This document shows, piece by piece, positions 12,096-19,977 of a stretch of DNA of 22,678 bases (position 1 is the stretch's first letter; each line of letters starts with the position of its first letter). The notes beneath the pieces are model-generated. The model saw nothing but the letters and a program-made list of their open reading frames with translations. It searched no databases and was not told the DNA's origin. Source of the stretch: JBBQZP01 sp038207585 (GTDB taxonomy: Bacteria > Pseudomonadota > Alphaproteobacteria > Rhodobacterales > Rhodobacteraceae); the NCBI GenBank assembly GCA_038207585.1, contig JBBQZP010000047.1:1-22678 (forward strand), given 5' to 3'. A program made the translations under genes and the position numbers.

Positions 12096-15000
12096 TCACT
12101 CCTCCTCCGCATCCAGGAGTTCCATGTTGAGGCCAAGGCCGCGCACTTCCTTGACAAGAACGTTGAACGATTCCGGAACCCCGGCCTCGAAATTGTCCTC
12201 GCCCTTGACGATGCTTTCGTAAACCTTGGTGCGGCCGGCAACGTCGTCCGATTTCACGGTCAGCATCTCTTGCAGGGTATAGGCGGCACCGTAGGCTTCC
12301 AGAGCCCAGACCTCCATTTCCCCAAGACGCTGGCCACCGAACTGTGCCTTACCACCCAGCGGCTGCTGGGTCACAAGGCTGTAGGGCCCGGTCGAACGTG
12401 CGTGCAGCTTGTCATCCACCAAGTGATGGAGTTTCAGCATGTACTTCACGCCGACCGTCACCGGACGGGTGAATTGCTCGCCCGAACGGCCGTCGAACAC
12501 AATGCTCTGGCCGCTTTCGTTGAAGCCCGCACGGCGAAGTGCATCGTTCACGTCGGCTTCCTTGGCGCCGTCGAACACCGGGGTCGCAATCGGCACGCCC
12601 TTGGTGACGTTTCCGGCGAGTTCAAGGAAATCGTCGTCGTTACGGTCGGCAAACGCATCCGCGTAAGTCTCGTCGCCATACGCCAGACGCATCGCCTCGC
12701 GCACCGGAGTCATGTCGCCAGAACGGCGATAATCCTTCAATGCCTCGTCGATTTTCAGGCCAAGACCGCGCGCGGCCCAACCCATATGCGTTTCCAGAAT
12801 CTGACCCACGTTCATCCGGCTGGGCACGCCCAGCGGGTTCAGAACAAGGTCAACCGCCGTGCCATCGGCGAGGAACGGCATATCCTCGATGGGAACCACC
12901 TTGGAGATAACGCCCTTGTTGCCATGACGGCCTGCCATCTTGTCGCCCGGCTGCAGCTTGCGCTTCACCGCGACAAAGACCTTGACCATCTTCATCACAC
13001 CCGGCGGCAGATCGTCGCCGCGACGAACCTTTTCAACCTTGTCATCAAAGCGCAGATCCAACGCGCGCTTTTGCGCCTCGAACTGGTCGTGCAGGGCCTC
13101 AACGTCCTTGGCTTCCGACTCTTCGGCCAAGGCAAGCTGCCACCACTGGCCACGGCTCAGCGTGCCCAGAAGATCATCGTCGATCATCGCACTGGGTTTC
13201 ACACCCTTCGGACCTTTGACCGCGACCTTGCCTTTGATCAGGGTCTTGAGGCGCGAATAGATGTTGCGCTCAAGAATGGTCAACTCGTCGTCACGGTCAC
13301 GGGCAAGGCGTTCGACCTCTTCCCGCTCGATCTGCAAAGCGCGTTCGTCCTTGTCCACACCGTGGCGGTTGAAGACGCGAACCTCCACGATCGTCCCGAA
13401 CGCTCCGGGCGGCAGGCGCAGCGAGGTGTCGCGCACGTCAGACGCCTTTTCGCCAAAGATGGCGCGCAGAAGCTTTTCTTCCGGCGTCATCGGGCTTTCG
13501 CCTTTGGGGGTGATCTTGCCCACCAGAATGTCGCCCGGCTGCACTTCTGCGCCAATGTAGACGATGCCTGCCTCATCCAGATTGCGCAGGGCTTCTTCGC
13601 CCACGTTCGGAATGTCGCGGGTGATCTCCTCAGGCCCAAGCTTTGTGTCGCGGGCGGCGACTTCGTATTCCTCGATATGAATCGAGGTATAGACGTCATC
13701 GCGCAGGATGCGCTCGGAAATCAGGATGCTGTCCTCATAGTTGTAGCCATTCCACGGCATGAAGGCCACGATGACGTTCCGGCCAAGGGCCAGTTCGCCC
13801 ATGTCGGTGCAGGGGCCGTCGGCCACCACTTCGCCGCGCACCACCGTGTCGCCCACCTTCACCAGCGGACGCTGGTTGATGCAGGAAGACTGGTTTGACC
13901 GTTTGAACTTGCGCAGACGGTAGATATCCACGCCCGGCTCGCCCGGTTCCAGCATTTCGGTTGCCCGCACAACGATACGGGTCGCATCGACCTGGTCAAT
14001 CACGCCAGCCCGGCGCGCCATGATGGCAGCGCCGCTATCGCGGGCCACAACGGCCTCGATCCCGGTGCCGACAAAGGGCGCGTCCGATTGCAGCAAAGGC
14101 ACCGCCTGACGCTGCATGTTCGACCCCATCAGCGCGCGGTTCGCGTCGTCATTCTCAAGGAACGGGATCAGCGAGGCCGCAACCGATACAAGCTGTTTCG
14201 GCGAAACGTCGATCAGGTCAATCGCATCGGGCGGGTTCAGCATGAACTCGCCCCCCTTGCGCGATGAGATCAGGTCGCTGGTAAAGCGGCCTTCAGCGTC
14301 AACCGATGCGTTCGCCTGAGCGACTGTGTGGCGCATTTCTTCGGTGGCCGACATGTAGACCACATCATCCGTCACCTTGCCGTCGATGACATGACGGTAG
14401 GGCGTTTCGATGAAGCCGTATTTGTTGACCCGCGCAAATGTGGCAAGGCTGTTGATCAGACCGATGTTCTGACCTTCTGGCGTTTCAATCGGGCACATCC
14501 GGCCATAGTGGGTGGGATGCACGTCGCGCACTTCAAAGCCCGCGCGTTCGCGGGTAAGACCGCCCGGCCCAAGGGCCGACAGGCGGCGCTTGTGCGTCAC
14601 TTCGGACAAGGGGTTTGTTTGGTCCATGAATTGCGACAACTGGCTGGAGCCGAAGAATTCACGCACCGCAGCAGCCGCAGGTTTCGCGTTGATCAGGTCT
14701 TGCGGCATGATCGTGTCGATTTCCACCGACGACATGCGCTCCTTGATCGCGCGTTCCATGCGCAGAAGGCCGACGCGATACTGGTTCTCCATCAACTCAC
14801 CGACCGACCGCACGCGGCGGTTGCCCAGATGGTCGATGTCGTCAATCTCGCCCTTGCCGTCGCGCAGTTCGGTCAGCGCCTTGATGCAGGCGATGATGTC
14901 GGCACGGTCCAGAGTGCGCTGGGTATCGGGGCGACCCAGATCCAGACGCATGTTCATTTTCACGCGGCCAACGGCCGACAGATCATAGCGCTCGCTGTCA

Positions 15001-16229
15001 AAGAACAGCGTGTCAAACAGCTGACTCGCAGCCTCAACCGTGGGCGGCTCGCCCGGACGCATGACGCGGTAGATGTCCATAAGCGCGGTATCGCGGCCCA
15101 TGTTCTTGTCGGCGGCCATGGTGTTGCGGATGTAGGGGCCGACGTTGATATTGTCGATATCCAAGACCGGAATCTCGGTAATGCCCTGATCCAGAAGCAC
15201 TTTCAGCGTGCCGCCTTTGACGCCGCCATCGCGGTCGTATTCCATCGTCAACTCGTCGCCGGCTTCAACCCAGATCTCGCCGGTTTCTTCATTGATGATG
15301 TCTTTCGCGACATAGCGGCCAACAATCTGGTCATAAGGCACCAGAAGCTCGGTCACGTTGCCGGTCTTGATCAGTTCATTCGCCATGCGGGGCGTCATCT
15401 TGTCGCCCGCCTTGCAGATCACCTCACCAGTGGCCGCATCGACGATATCATAAGTCGGACGGGTGCCGCGCATCCGCTCGGGGAAGAACTTGGTGACCCA
15501 GCCCTTGTTCTTGATATGGCTGTACATCACGGTCCGGTAATAGGCATCCATGATGCCTTCCTGATCCATGCCCAGCGCGTAAAGCAGCGTCGTCACCGGC
15601 AGTTTGCGGCGACGGTCGATGCGTGCGAACACCAGATCCTTGGCGTCGAATTCGAAATCGAGCCACGACCCGCGATAGGGAATGATCCGGCAAGCGAACA
15701 GCAGCTTGCCGCTGGAATGAGTCTTGCCCTTGTCGTGGTCAAAAAACACGCCGGGGCTGCGGTGCATCTGGCTGACGATAACCCGCTCGGTCCCGTTCAC
15801 CACAAAGGTGCCGTTCTGCGTCATCAGGGGCATGTCGCCCATGTAGACGTCCTGTTCCTTGATGTCCTTGACCGACTTGGCGCCGGTATCTTCATCAATG
15901 TCGAACACGATCAGACGCAGCGTCACCTTCAGCGGTGCGGCATAGGTCATGTCGCGGCTCTGGCATTCGTCGACATCGTATTTCGGCTTTTCCAATTCGT
16001 ATTTCACGAATTCCAGCACGCTGGTTTCGTTGAAATCCTTGATCGGGAACACCGACTTGAACACGCCCTGAATACCGGCGTCATCCGACGGCTTCGGGCC
16101 ATCGCCCGATTTCAGGAACAGGTCATAGGATGATTTCTGAACCTCGATAAGGTTCGGCATCTCCAGGACTTCACGGATTTTGCCGAAATACCGACGGATA
16201 CGCTTTTGGCCGACGTAGCTCTGAGCCAT
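12096..16229 (-). CDS. rpoB: DNA-directed RNA polymerase subunit beta
   Basis: This is the beta subunit, 1377 residues from the ATG at 16227-16229. That start gives MAQSYVGQKRIRRYFGKI, the usual family N-terminus, with AAAGG eleven bases upstream. An in-frame GTG at 16241 would add four residues but abuts the ribosome binding site. The rifampicin pocket GSSQLSQFMDQTNPLSEVTH is intact: Asp536, His546 and Ser551 correspond to E. coli Asp516, His526 and Ser531, so wild-type rifampicin sensitivity is expected at these positions. The C-terminal region holds GDKMAGRHGNKGV and the conserved end GLGLNMELLDAEEE. It follows rplL after 241 bases containing three hairpins and precedes rpoC in one operon. 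Confidence 0.98.
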   Translation of the reverse strand: MAQSYVGQKRIRRYFGKIREVLEMPNLIEVQKSSYDLFLKSGDGPKPSDDAGIQGVFKSVFPIKDFNETSVLEFVKYELEKPKYDVDECQSRDMTYAAPLKVTLRLIVFDIDEDTGAKSVKDIKEQDVYMGDMPLMTQNGTFVVNGTERVIVSQMHRSPGVFFDHDKGKTHSSGKLLFACRIIPYRGSWLDFEFDAKDLVFARIDRRRKLPVTTLLYALGMDQEGIMDAYYRTVMYSHIKNKGWVTKFFPERMRGTRPTYDIVDAATGEVICKAGDKMTPRMANELIKTGNVTELLVPYDQIVGRYVAKDIINEETGEIWVEAGDELTMEYDRDGGVKGGTLKVLLDQGITEIPVLDIDNINVGPYIRNTMAADKNMGRDTALMDIYRVMRPGEPPTVEAASQLFDTLFFDSERYDLSAVGRVKMNMRLDLGRPDTQRTLDRADIIACIKALTELRDGKGEIDDIDHLGNRRVRSVGELMENQYRVGLLRMERAIKERMSSVEIDTIMPQDLINAKPAAAAVREFFGSSQLSQFMDQTNPLSEVTHKRRLSALGPGGLTRERAGFEVRDVHPTHYGRMCPIETPEGQNIGLINSLATFARVNKYGFIETPYRHVIDGKVTDDVVYMSATEEMRHTVAQANASVDAEGRFTSDLISSRKGGEFMLNPPDAIDLIDVSPKQLVSVAASLIPFLENDDANRALMGSNMQRQAVPLLQSDAPFVGTGIEAVVARDSGAAIMARRAGVIDQVDATRIVVRATEMLEPGEPGVDIYRLRKFKRSNQSSCINQRPLVKVGDTVVRGEVVADGPCTDMGELALGRNVIVAFMPWNGYNYEDSILISERILRDDVYTSIHIEEYEVAARDTKLGPEEITRDIPNVGEEALRNLDEAGIVYIGAEVQPGDILVGKITPKGESPMTPEEKLLRAIFGEKASDVRDTSLRLPPGAFGTIVEVRVFNRHGVDKDERALQIEREEVERLARDRDDELTILERNIYSRLKTLIKGKVAVKGPKGVKPSAMIDDDLLGTLSRGQWWQLALAEESEAKDVEALHDQFEAQKRALDLRFDDKVEKVRRGDDLPPGVMKMVKVFVAVKRKLQPGDKMAGRHGNKGVISKVVPIEDMPFLADGTAVDLVLNPLGVPSRMNVGQILETHMGWAARGLGLKIDEALKDYRRSGDMTPVREAMRLAYGDETYADAFADRNDDDFLELAGNVTKGVPIATPVFDGAKEADVNDALRRAGFNESGQSIVFDGRSGEQFTRPVTVGVKYMLKLHHLVDDKLHARSTGPYSLVTQQPLGGKAQFGGQRLGEMEVWALEAYGAAYTLQEMLTVKSDDVAGRTKVYESIVKGEDNFEAGVPESFNVLVKEVRGLGLNMELLDAEEE

Positions 16230-16323
16230 GCTCGAAGACACCTTTCGTTCATTTCGCCGGTGCGCATCCTGCTGGGCAACAGAAGCGCGCCGCTTGGCGA
16301 CAAGGGGGTGAGGTTCTATTCAT

Positions 16324-16345
16324 GCCCCCCGTCCCATAGGGGGGC
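16324..16345. other. GC-rich hairpin in the rplL-rpoB spacer (proximal to rpoB)
   Basis: A 7-bp perfect stem (GCCCCCC / GGGGGGC) with an 8-base loop. No T-run follows in the direction of transcription. It is the third hairpin in this spacer. Confidence 0.55.
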
Positions 16346-16407
16346 TCCCGAACCTGCAACCGCGCCTAGGAAGGGGCTTTTCAGCAAGCCTCTGCCAAGA
16401 CGGGTTA

Positions 16408-16437
16408 GGCTGGGCCCGAAAAATTCCGGACCCAGCC
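16408..16437 (-). other. Long hairpin in the rplL-rpoB spacer, possible RNase III site or attenuator
   Basis: On the minus strand an 11-bp stem with one G-U pair (GGCTGGGTCCG / CGGGCCCAGCC) closes an 8-base loop, with no following U-tract. In E. coli the equivalent spacer holds a partial terminator and an RNase III processing site that set the ratio of L7/L12 to RNA polymerase. By position this hairpin is a good candidate for the same role, but that is inference. Confidence 0.6.
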
Positions 16438-16447
16438 ATTTGCGTCA

Positions 16448-16464
16448 GGGTGCCATAAGCACCC
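16448..16464. other. Short hairpin just after rplL
   Basis: A 6-bp stem (GGGTGC / GCACCC) with a 5-base loop begins within ten bases of the rplL stop. It may protect the 3' end of the rplJL message after processing. Confidence 0.5.
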
Positions 16465-16470
16465 CTCAGA

Positions 16471-16851
16471 TCACTTGAGTTCGACCTTGGCGCCAGCTTC
16501 TTCCAGCTTCTTCTTGAAGCCTTCTGCATCGGCCTTCGACGCGCCTTCCTTGACCTTGCCGCCAGCCTCGACCAGGTCTTTGGCTTCTTTCAGGCCCAGA
16601 CCGGTGATTGCGCGCACTTCCTTGATCACGTTGATCTTGTTCGGGCCCGCTTCGGTCAGCACGACGTCGAATTCGGTCTTCTCTTCCTCGGCCGCAGCAG
16701 CAGCGCCGCCGGCAGCAGGACCAGCCATCATCACAGCGCCGCCAGCAGCGGGCTCGATGCCATACTTGTCCTTAAGGATCGTTTTCAGTTCTTGTGCCTG
16801 AAGCAGCGTGAGGCCCACGATGTCTTCGGCGAGTTTGTTCAGATCAGCCAT
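16471..16851 (-). CDS. rplL: 50S ribosomal protein L7/L12
   Basis: This is the flexible stalk protein that recruits translational GTPases, present as multiple dimers on L10. The 126-residue protein has the N-terminal dimerisation domain (MADLNKLAEDIVGLTLLQAQ, about 1-32), an Ala/Gly-rich hinge (about 34-58) and a globular C-terminal domain with EFDVVLTEAGPNKINVIKEV and GLGLKEAKDLVE. The ATG at 16849-16851 is chosen over the open frame reaching 16899, because the family starts with MADL and a GGA element stands about eight bases upstream. It lies 72 bases after rplJ, and the two form the rplJL pair at the head of the rpoBC operon. Confidence 0.97.
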   Translation of the reverse strand: MADLNKLAEDIVGLTLLQAQELKTILKDKYGIEPAAGGAVMMAGPAAGGAAAAAEEEKTEFDVVLTEAGPNKINVIKEVRAITGLGLKEAKDLVEAGGKVKEGASKADAEGFKKKLEEAGAKVELK

Positions 16852-16923
16852 TTTCTGTTCCGTTCTTGATAAGATGGGGTCCAACATGGTGGGGTTCAAG
16901 CCACGCAGGTCATACGGGTATGC

Positions 16924-17439
16924 TTAAGCCGCAGCTTTTTCCTCGATCGAGGACAGGATGCTTGCGATGTTCGAAGCAGGCGCGCCAATGGCACCAGCAA
17001 TGGCAGAGGCGGGCGCACCAAGGCACGCGGCGATCGAAGCAATAAGCTCCTCCCGCGACGGCAAGGCGGCCACGGCTTTGACACCGGCCGGGTCCAGAAT
17101 CGTGTCGCCCATTGCCCCGCCAAGAATAACGAAATTTTCGTTGGTCTTGGCATAGGCTTCCGAAACCTTCGCCGCAGCGACAGGATCTTCGGAATAGGCC
17201 ATCACGGTCATGCCCGTCAGAAGGTCGGCCATCTTTGCAGCGGCTTTTCCCTCAAGGGCGATCTTGGCGAGCTTGTTCTTGGCAACGCGAACGGACCCAC
17301 CCACGACACGCATTTTCGCGCGCAGGTCCTGCATCTGTGCAACCGTAATTCCTGCGTAGTGTGCAACCACAACCACGCCAGAGCTTTCGAAGATCTGGCC
17401 GAGTTCATCGACCACTTTCTCTTTCTGGGCTCTATCCAC
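16924..17439 (-). CDS. rplJ: 50S ribosomal protein L10
   Basis: L10 anchors the L7/L12 dimers to 23S rRNA and, in many bacteria, represses its own operon by binding the mRNA leader. The protein has 171 residues from a GTG start (17437-17439), preceded by GGAG seven bases upstream. It begins VDRAQKEKVVDELGQIFESS and contains VVAHYAGITVAQMQDLR and VAKNKLAKIA (the rRNA-binding N-terminal part). It ends in the helical tail that carries L7/L12 (ASILSSIEEKAAA). The open frame extends to 17607, but the extra 56 residues have no family counterpart and lie in the operon leader. It is followed by rplL. Confidence 0.96.
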   Translation of the reverse strand: MDRAQKEKVVDELGQIFESSGVVVVAHYAGITVAQMQDLRAKMRVVGGSVRVAKNKLAKIALEGKAAAKMADLLTGMTVMAYSEDPVAAAKVSEAYAKTNENFVILGGAMGDTILDPAGVKAVAALPSREELIASIAACLGAPASAIAGAIGAPASNIASILSSIEEKAAA

Positions 17440-17714
17440 AGGTTCACTCCAAGTTTGGGTTCCGAAACATTCCGGTCCCCGGCTCATATTCGCCCCGGCT
17501 TGCGCTGGGGCATCGGGTCCATGACAAGGTCCCGAGGCCAGATCGCCCGAGGTTGCCCCCGGAAATTCAGTCTCGATCCCCATCTCAGGCAGGATATTAA
17601 GGCGCAAGCGCCCCCCACCGTCTTGGACAGGACAGGGCGCCTTAGCCCCGCCATTCCGCCACCCTTTTGAGGGCTTTGGAATTCGTGACGGCGGGATTGC
17701 GCCCGCCGCTGAAA
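17440..17714 (-). promoter_or_regulatory. Structured leader of rplJL-rpoBC, probable L10 autoregulation region
   Basis: The 275 bases between rplA and rplJ hold no gene but several RNA structures. A 7-bp stem follows the rplA stop (17689-17708). A hairpin at 17492-17511 pairs GCCCC with GGGGC and has an inner GC/GC pair closing a GCAA tetraloop. A small stem with an internal A-A mismatch (TCGGG / CCCGA) lies next to it. Autogenous control by L10 in this leader is known in other bacteria; I cannot prove the kink-turn here. A weak -10-like TAATAT near 17591-17596 lacks a good -35. Confidence 0.45.
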
Positions 17715-18413
17715 TCAGTTGCCCGTGGCCGAGGCCAGATCGACCGCCACGCCCGGCCCCATGGTCGAAGAAAGCGAAACCTTCTTCACATAGGTGCCTT
17801 TCGCGCCCGACGGACGTGCTTTGGACACGGCCTCGACAAAGGCGCGGATGTTTTCAGCCAGATTGCCATCGGTGAAGCTGACCTTGCCGATACCGGCATG
17901 GATCACCCCGGCCTTTTCGACCTTGAACTGCACTTCGCCGCCCTTTGCCGCCTCGACAGCCGCTTTCACGTCCATCGTCACGGTGCCGACCTTGGGGTTC
18001 GGCATCAGGTTGCGCGGACCAAGGATCTTTCCCAGACGGCCGACCAGCGGCATCATGTCCGGCGTCGCAATGCAACGGTCAAACTCGATCTTGCCGGACT
18101 GGATGGTTTCCATCAGGTCTTCGGCGCCCACGATATCCGCGCCAGCTGCCGTCGCCTCGTCAGCTTTGGCACCGCGAGCGAACACGGCCACGCGCACCAC
18201 CTTGCCGGTGCCGTTCGGCAACGTGACAACACCACGCACCATCTGGTCGGCATGGCGCGGATCAACGCCCAAGTTCATCGCGATTTCAAGCGTTTCATCG
18301 AATTTGGCCGTCGCCGACTTCTTGATCAGCGACACGGCATCTTCCACCGTGATCAGGTCTTTGCCCTCAAAGGCGTCCCGCGCCGAGCGCGTGCGTTTTC
18401 CAAGCTTTGCCAT
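17715..18413 (-). CDS. rplA: 50S ribosomal protein L1
   Basis: L1 forms the mobile stalk at the exit site and, in E. coli, represses the rplK-rplA operon by binding its own mRNA. The 232-residue protein is of normal length. It begins MAKLGKRTRSARDAFEGKDL and contains the conserved block NLGVDPRHADQMVRGVVTLPNGTGK, and then the region MPNPKVGTVTMDV that contacts rRNA. It ends KVSLSSTMGPGVAVDLASATGN. The ATG is two bases after the rplK stop, so the two genes are translationally coupled. A 275-base leader separates it from rplJ. Confidence 0.98.
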   Translation of the reverse strand: MAKLGKRTRSARDAFEGKDLITVEDAVSLIKKSATAKFDETLEIAMNLGVDPRHADQMVRGVVTLPNGTGKVVRVAVFARGAKADEATAAGADIVGAEDLMETIQSGKIEFDRCIATPDMMPLVGRLGKILGPRNLMPNPKVGTVTMDVKAAVEAAKGGEVQFKVEKAGVIHAGIGKVSFTDGNLAENIRAFVEAVSKARPSGAKGTYVKKVSLSSTMGPGVAVDLASATGN

Positions 18414-18415
18414 GA

Positions 18416-18868
18416 TTACGCCTTCACCTCGATACCGCAGGATTTCGCCGAACCCAGAATGATCTGCATCGCGGCCTCAATATCGTTGGCGTTCAGATCT
18501 TTCATCTTGGCTTCGGCAATCGCGCGAATTTGCCCCACGGTGACGGAACCCGCAACGGTACGACCCGGCTTGTCCGAACCCTTGGCGCGGTTGCGCTTGC
18601 CGACGGGCGGCAGGCCAGCGGCCTTTTTCAAAAGGAACGATGCCGGTGCAGTCTTGAACTCAAGGCTGAACGACTTGTCCTGATAATAGGTGATGATCAC
18701 CGGGGTTGGCACACCGGGTTCGCTGTCGGCGGTCTTGGCGTTGAACTCTTTCACAAACGCCATGATGTTCAACCCGCGCTGACCCAAAGCCGGGCCGACG
18801 GGGGGCGACGGGTTGGCTTGCCCCGCCTTCACTTGCAGCTTGAGGCTGCCGATAATCTTCTTGGCCAT
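18416..18868 (-). CDS. rplK: 50S ribosomal protein L11
   Basis: L11 sits at the GTPase-associated centre and is needed for RelA activation during the stringent response in E. coli. The 150-residue protein starts MAKKIIGSLKLQVKAGQANP and carries the Pro-rich N-terminal PSPPVGPALGQRGLNI, plus a C-terminal rRNA-binding domain (VGQIRAIAEAKMKDLNANDI). It is a few residues longer than the E. coli protein. A clear AGGAG ribosome binding site (18876-18880) precedes the ATG by seven bases. It is followed two bases later by rplA. The 106-base leader after nusG forms a long-range stem that may take part in L1 control. Confidence 0.98.
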   Translation of the reverse strand: MAKKIIGSLKLQVKAGQANPSPPVGPALGQRGLNIMAFVKEFNAKTADSEPGVPTPVIITYYQDKSFSLEFKTAPASFLLKKAAGLPPVGKRNRAKGSDKPGRTVAGSVTVGQIRAIAEAKMKDLNANDIEAAMQIILGSAKSCGIEVKA

Positions 18869-18904
18869 CAGGCCTCTCCTTCATCACTGCACCCGCCCGG
18901 AATT

Positions 18905-18964
18905 GGGAGGCGCTGTTTAGTGGTTCGGTCCGTCACACCGGAAAACTCCGGGCGCTCGCCTCCC
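18905..18964 (-). other. Two-level stem in the nusG-rplK spacer
   Basis: An outer 8-bp perfect stem (GGGAGGCG / CGCCTCCC, 18905-18912 with 18957-18964) encloses a 44-base loop. The loop itself contains a 5-bp hairpin CCGGA / TCCGG (18938-18951). It starts ten bases after the nusG stop. It may act in L1-mediated control of rplK-rplA or in mRNA processing; no U-tract is present. Confidence 0.5.
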
Positions 18965-18974
18965 ACACGGCACG

Positions 18975-19508
18975 TCAGGTGTTTTTCGACACCTGCGTGA
19001 ATTCCAATTCAACCGGGGTTGCCCGGCCAAAGATCGACACCGTGACTTTCAGGCGGCTGTGCGCCTCGTCAACGTCTTCGACCATACCGGCAAAGCCCTC
19101 GAACGGGCCGTCAGTCACCTGAACCTGCTCGCCGATCTCGAACCTGATCAGATTGCGCGGCGCTGCCTCGCCCTCTTCCACACGGTTCAGGATCGCGTTC
19201 ACTTCGGCGTCACGCATCGGCATCGGGCGGCCTTGCGGACCAAGGAACCCGGTCACGCGGTTGATCGACGACACCAGATGGTAGCCCTTGTTGGTCATTT
19301 CCATGTTGACCAGAACATAGCCCGGCATGAAGCGCCGCTCGGACGTGACCTTCTTGCCGCGCCGCACCTCGATGACCTCTTCGGTCGGCACCAGAACTTC
19401 GCCAAACTCTTCTTCAAGCCCGGCATCCGTGACGGCTTGCTTGATCTGCTCGGCGATCTTCTTCTCGAAATTCGAGAGAACGCTCACCGAATACCACCGC
19501 TTCGCCAT
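18975..19508 (-). CDS. nusG: Transcription termination/antitermination protein NusG
   Basis: NusG binds RNA polymerase and links it to Rho or to the leading ribosome. The 177-residue protein has an N-terminal NGN domain (MAKRWYSVSVLSNFEKKIAE, then RRFMPGYVLVNMEM around 58-71) and a C-terminal KOW domain (about 122-175, FEIGEQVQVTDGPFEGFAG). The length is normal. The ATG has AAAGG about ten bases upstream and a GAGG too close to be used. Unlike in many bacteria it is not directly after secE: 193 bases with an intrinsic terminator lie between, so nusG needs read-through or its own promoter, which I could not identify with confidence. Confidence 0.98.
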   Translation of the reverse strand: MAKRWYSVSVLSNFEKKIAEQIKQAVTDAGLEEEFGEVLVPTEEVIEVRRGKKVTSERRFMPGYVLVNMEMTNKGYHLVSSINRVTGFLGPQGRPMPMRDAEVNAILNRVEEGEAAPRNLIRFEIGEQVQVTDGPFEGFAGMVEDVDEAHSRLKVTVSIFGRATPVELEFTQVSKNT

Positions 19509-19588
19509 GCCTCAGTCACCTTTTCTGACCCGCGGGTATTCCCCCGGACGTCTTTTCATTTCAAGCGGTTAGACCGCAATGCCGGAAT

Positions 19589-19621
19589 AAAAAACAGCGC
19601 GCAGCCCGAATCGCCGCACGC
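19589..19621 (-). terminator. Intrinsic terminator between secE and nusG
   Basis: On the minus strand a 9-bp stem with two G-U pairs (GCGTGCGGC / GCTGCGCGC) and a 7-base loop is followed by TG and a run of six T. It lies about 80 bases after the secE stop and 80 before nusG. The structure suggests partial or regulated termination between two genes that are often co-transcribed. Confidence 0.7.
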
Positions 19622-19701
19622 CATCATCCGCTAATCTTGGCCGGACATAACCTTGGCCCAAGCCAAATTCAAGCGCAAAAGCCTGTGACCGGACGTCGCC
19701 G

Positions 19702-19899
19702 TCAGCTTACGCCGTTCACGATCTGCGTCAGACCAAAGCGGATGGCCAGATCGACAAGGCTGAAAAACGTCGCCGTCAATGCCGCCATGATGAACACCAT
19801 CACCGTGGTCAGCAATACCTCGCGCCGGGTTGGCCAGACAACCTTGGCCACCTCGGTGCGGACCTGCTGGATGAACTGGATCGGGTTGGTGGTGGCCAT
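19702..19899 (-). CDS. secE: Preprotein translocase subunit SecE
   Basis: SecE is the small essential subunit that clamps SecY in the inner-membrane translocon. The 65-residue protein is the short single-spanning form. It has an amphipathic N-terminal helix (NPIQFIQQVRTEVAKVVWPT, about 5-24) with the conserved VVWPTR motif before the membrane helix (about 29-55). The ATG is at 19897-19899; the ribosome binding site is weak. A candidate promoter lies just upstream, and an intrinsic terminator follows the gene, so secE may be a single-gene unit. Confidence 0.96.
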   Translation of the reverse strand: MATTNPIQFIQQVRTEVAKVVWPTRREVLLTTVMVFIMAALTATFFSLVDLAIRFGLTQIVNGVS

Positions 19900-19929
19900 G
19901 ATGCGGGTCCGGTCAATTGTTGCCCGGCC

Positions 19930-19958
19930 GAGATACGCGCTTGCGCCCCGAACTTCAA
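19930..19958 (-). promoter_or_regulatory. Candidate promoter of secE
   Basis: On the minus strand TTGAAG (19953-19958) and TATCTC (19930-19935) are 17 bases apart, in the 78-base gap before secE. An inverted repeat (19935-19964) overlaps both elements. The -10 match is modest. Confidence 0.45.
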
Positions 19959-19964
19959 GCGCGT
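19935..19964. other. Inverted repeat overlapping the candidate secE promoter
   Basis: Perfect 9-bp arms ACGCGCTTG and CAAGCGCGT are separated by 12 bases. The repeat covers the region between -10 and -35 of the candidate promoter. It could be an operator, or the stem of a terminator for the upstream gene, though no T-run follows. Confidence 0.5.
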
Positions 19965-19977
19965 TGGCGGGAATGCC

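Noticed and set aside
17440..17607. N-terminal extension of rplJ to 17607
   Set aside because: The 56 extra residues match nothing in L10, and the GTG at 17439 has a good ribosome binding site.
19509..19588. A nusG promoter formed by TTGAAA and GAATAC in the spacer
   Set aside because: The -10 matches the consensus at only two of six positions, so I do not call it.
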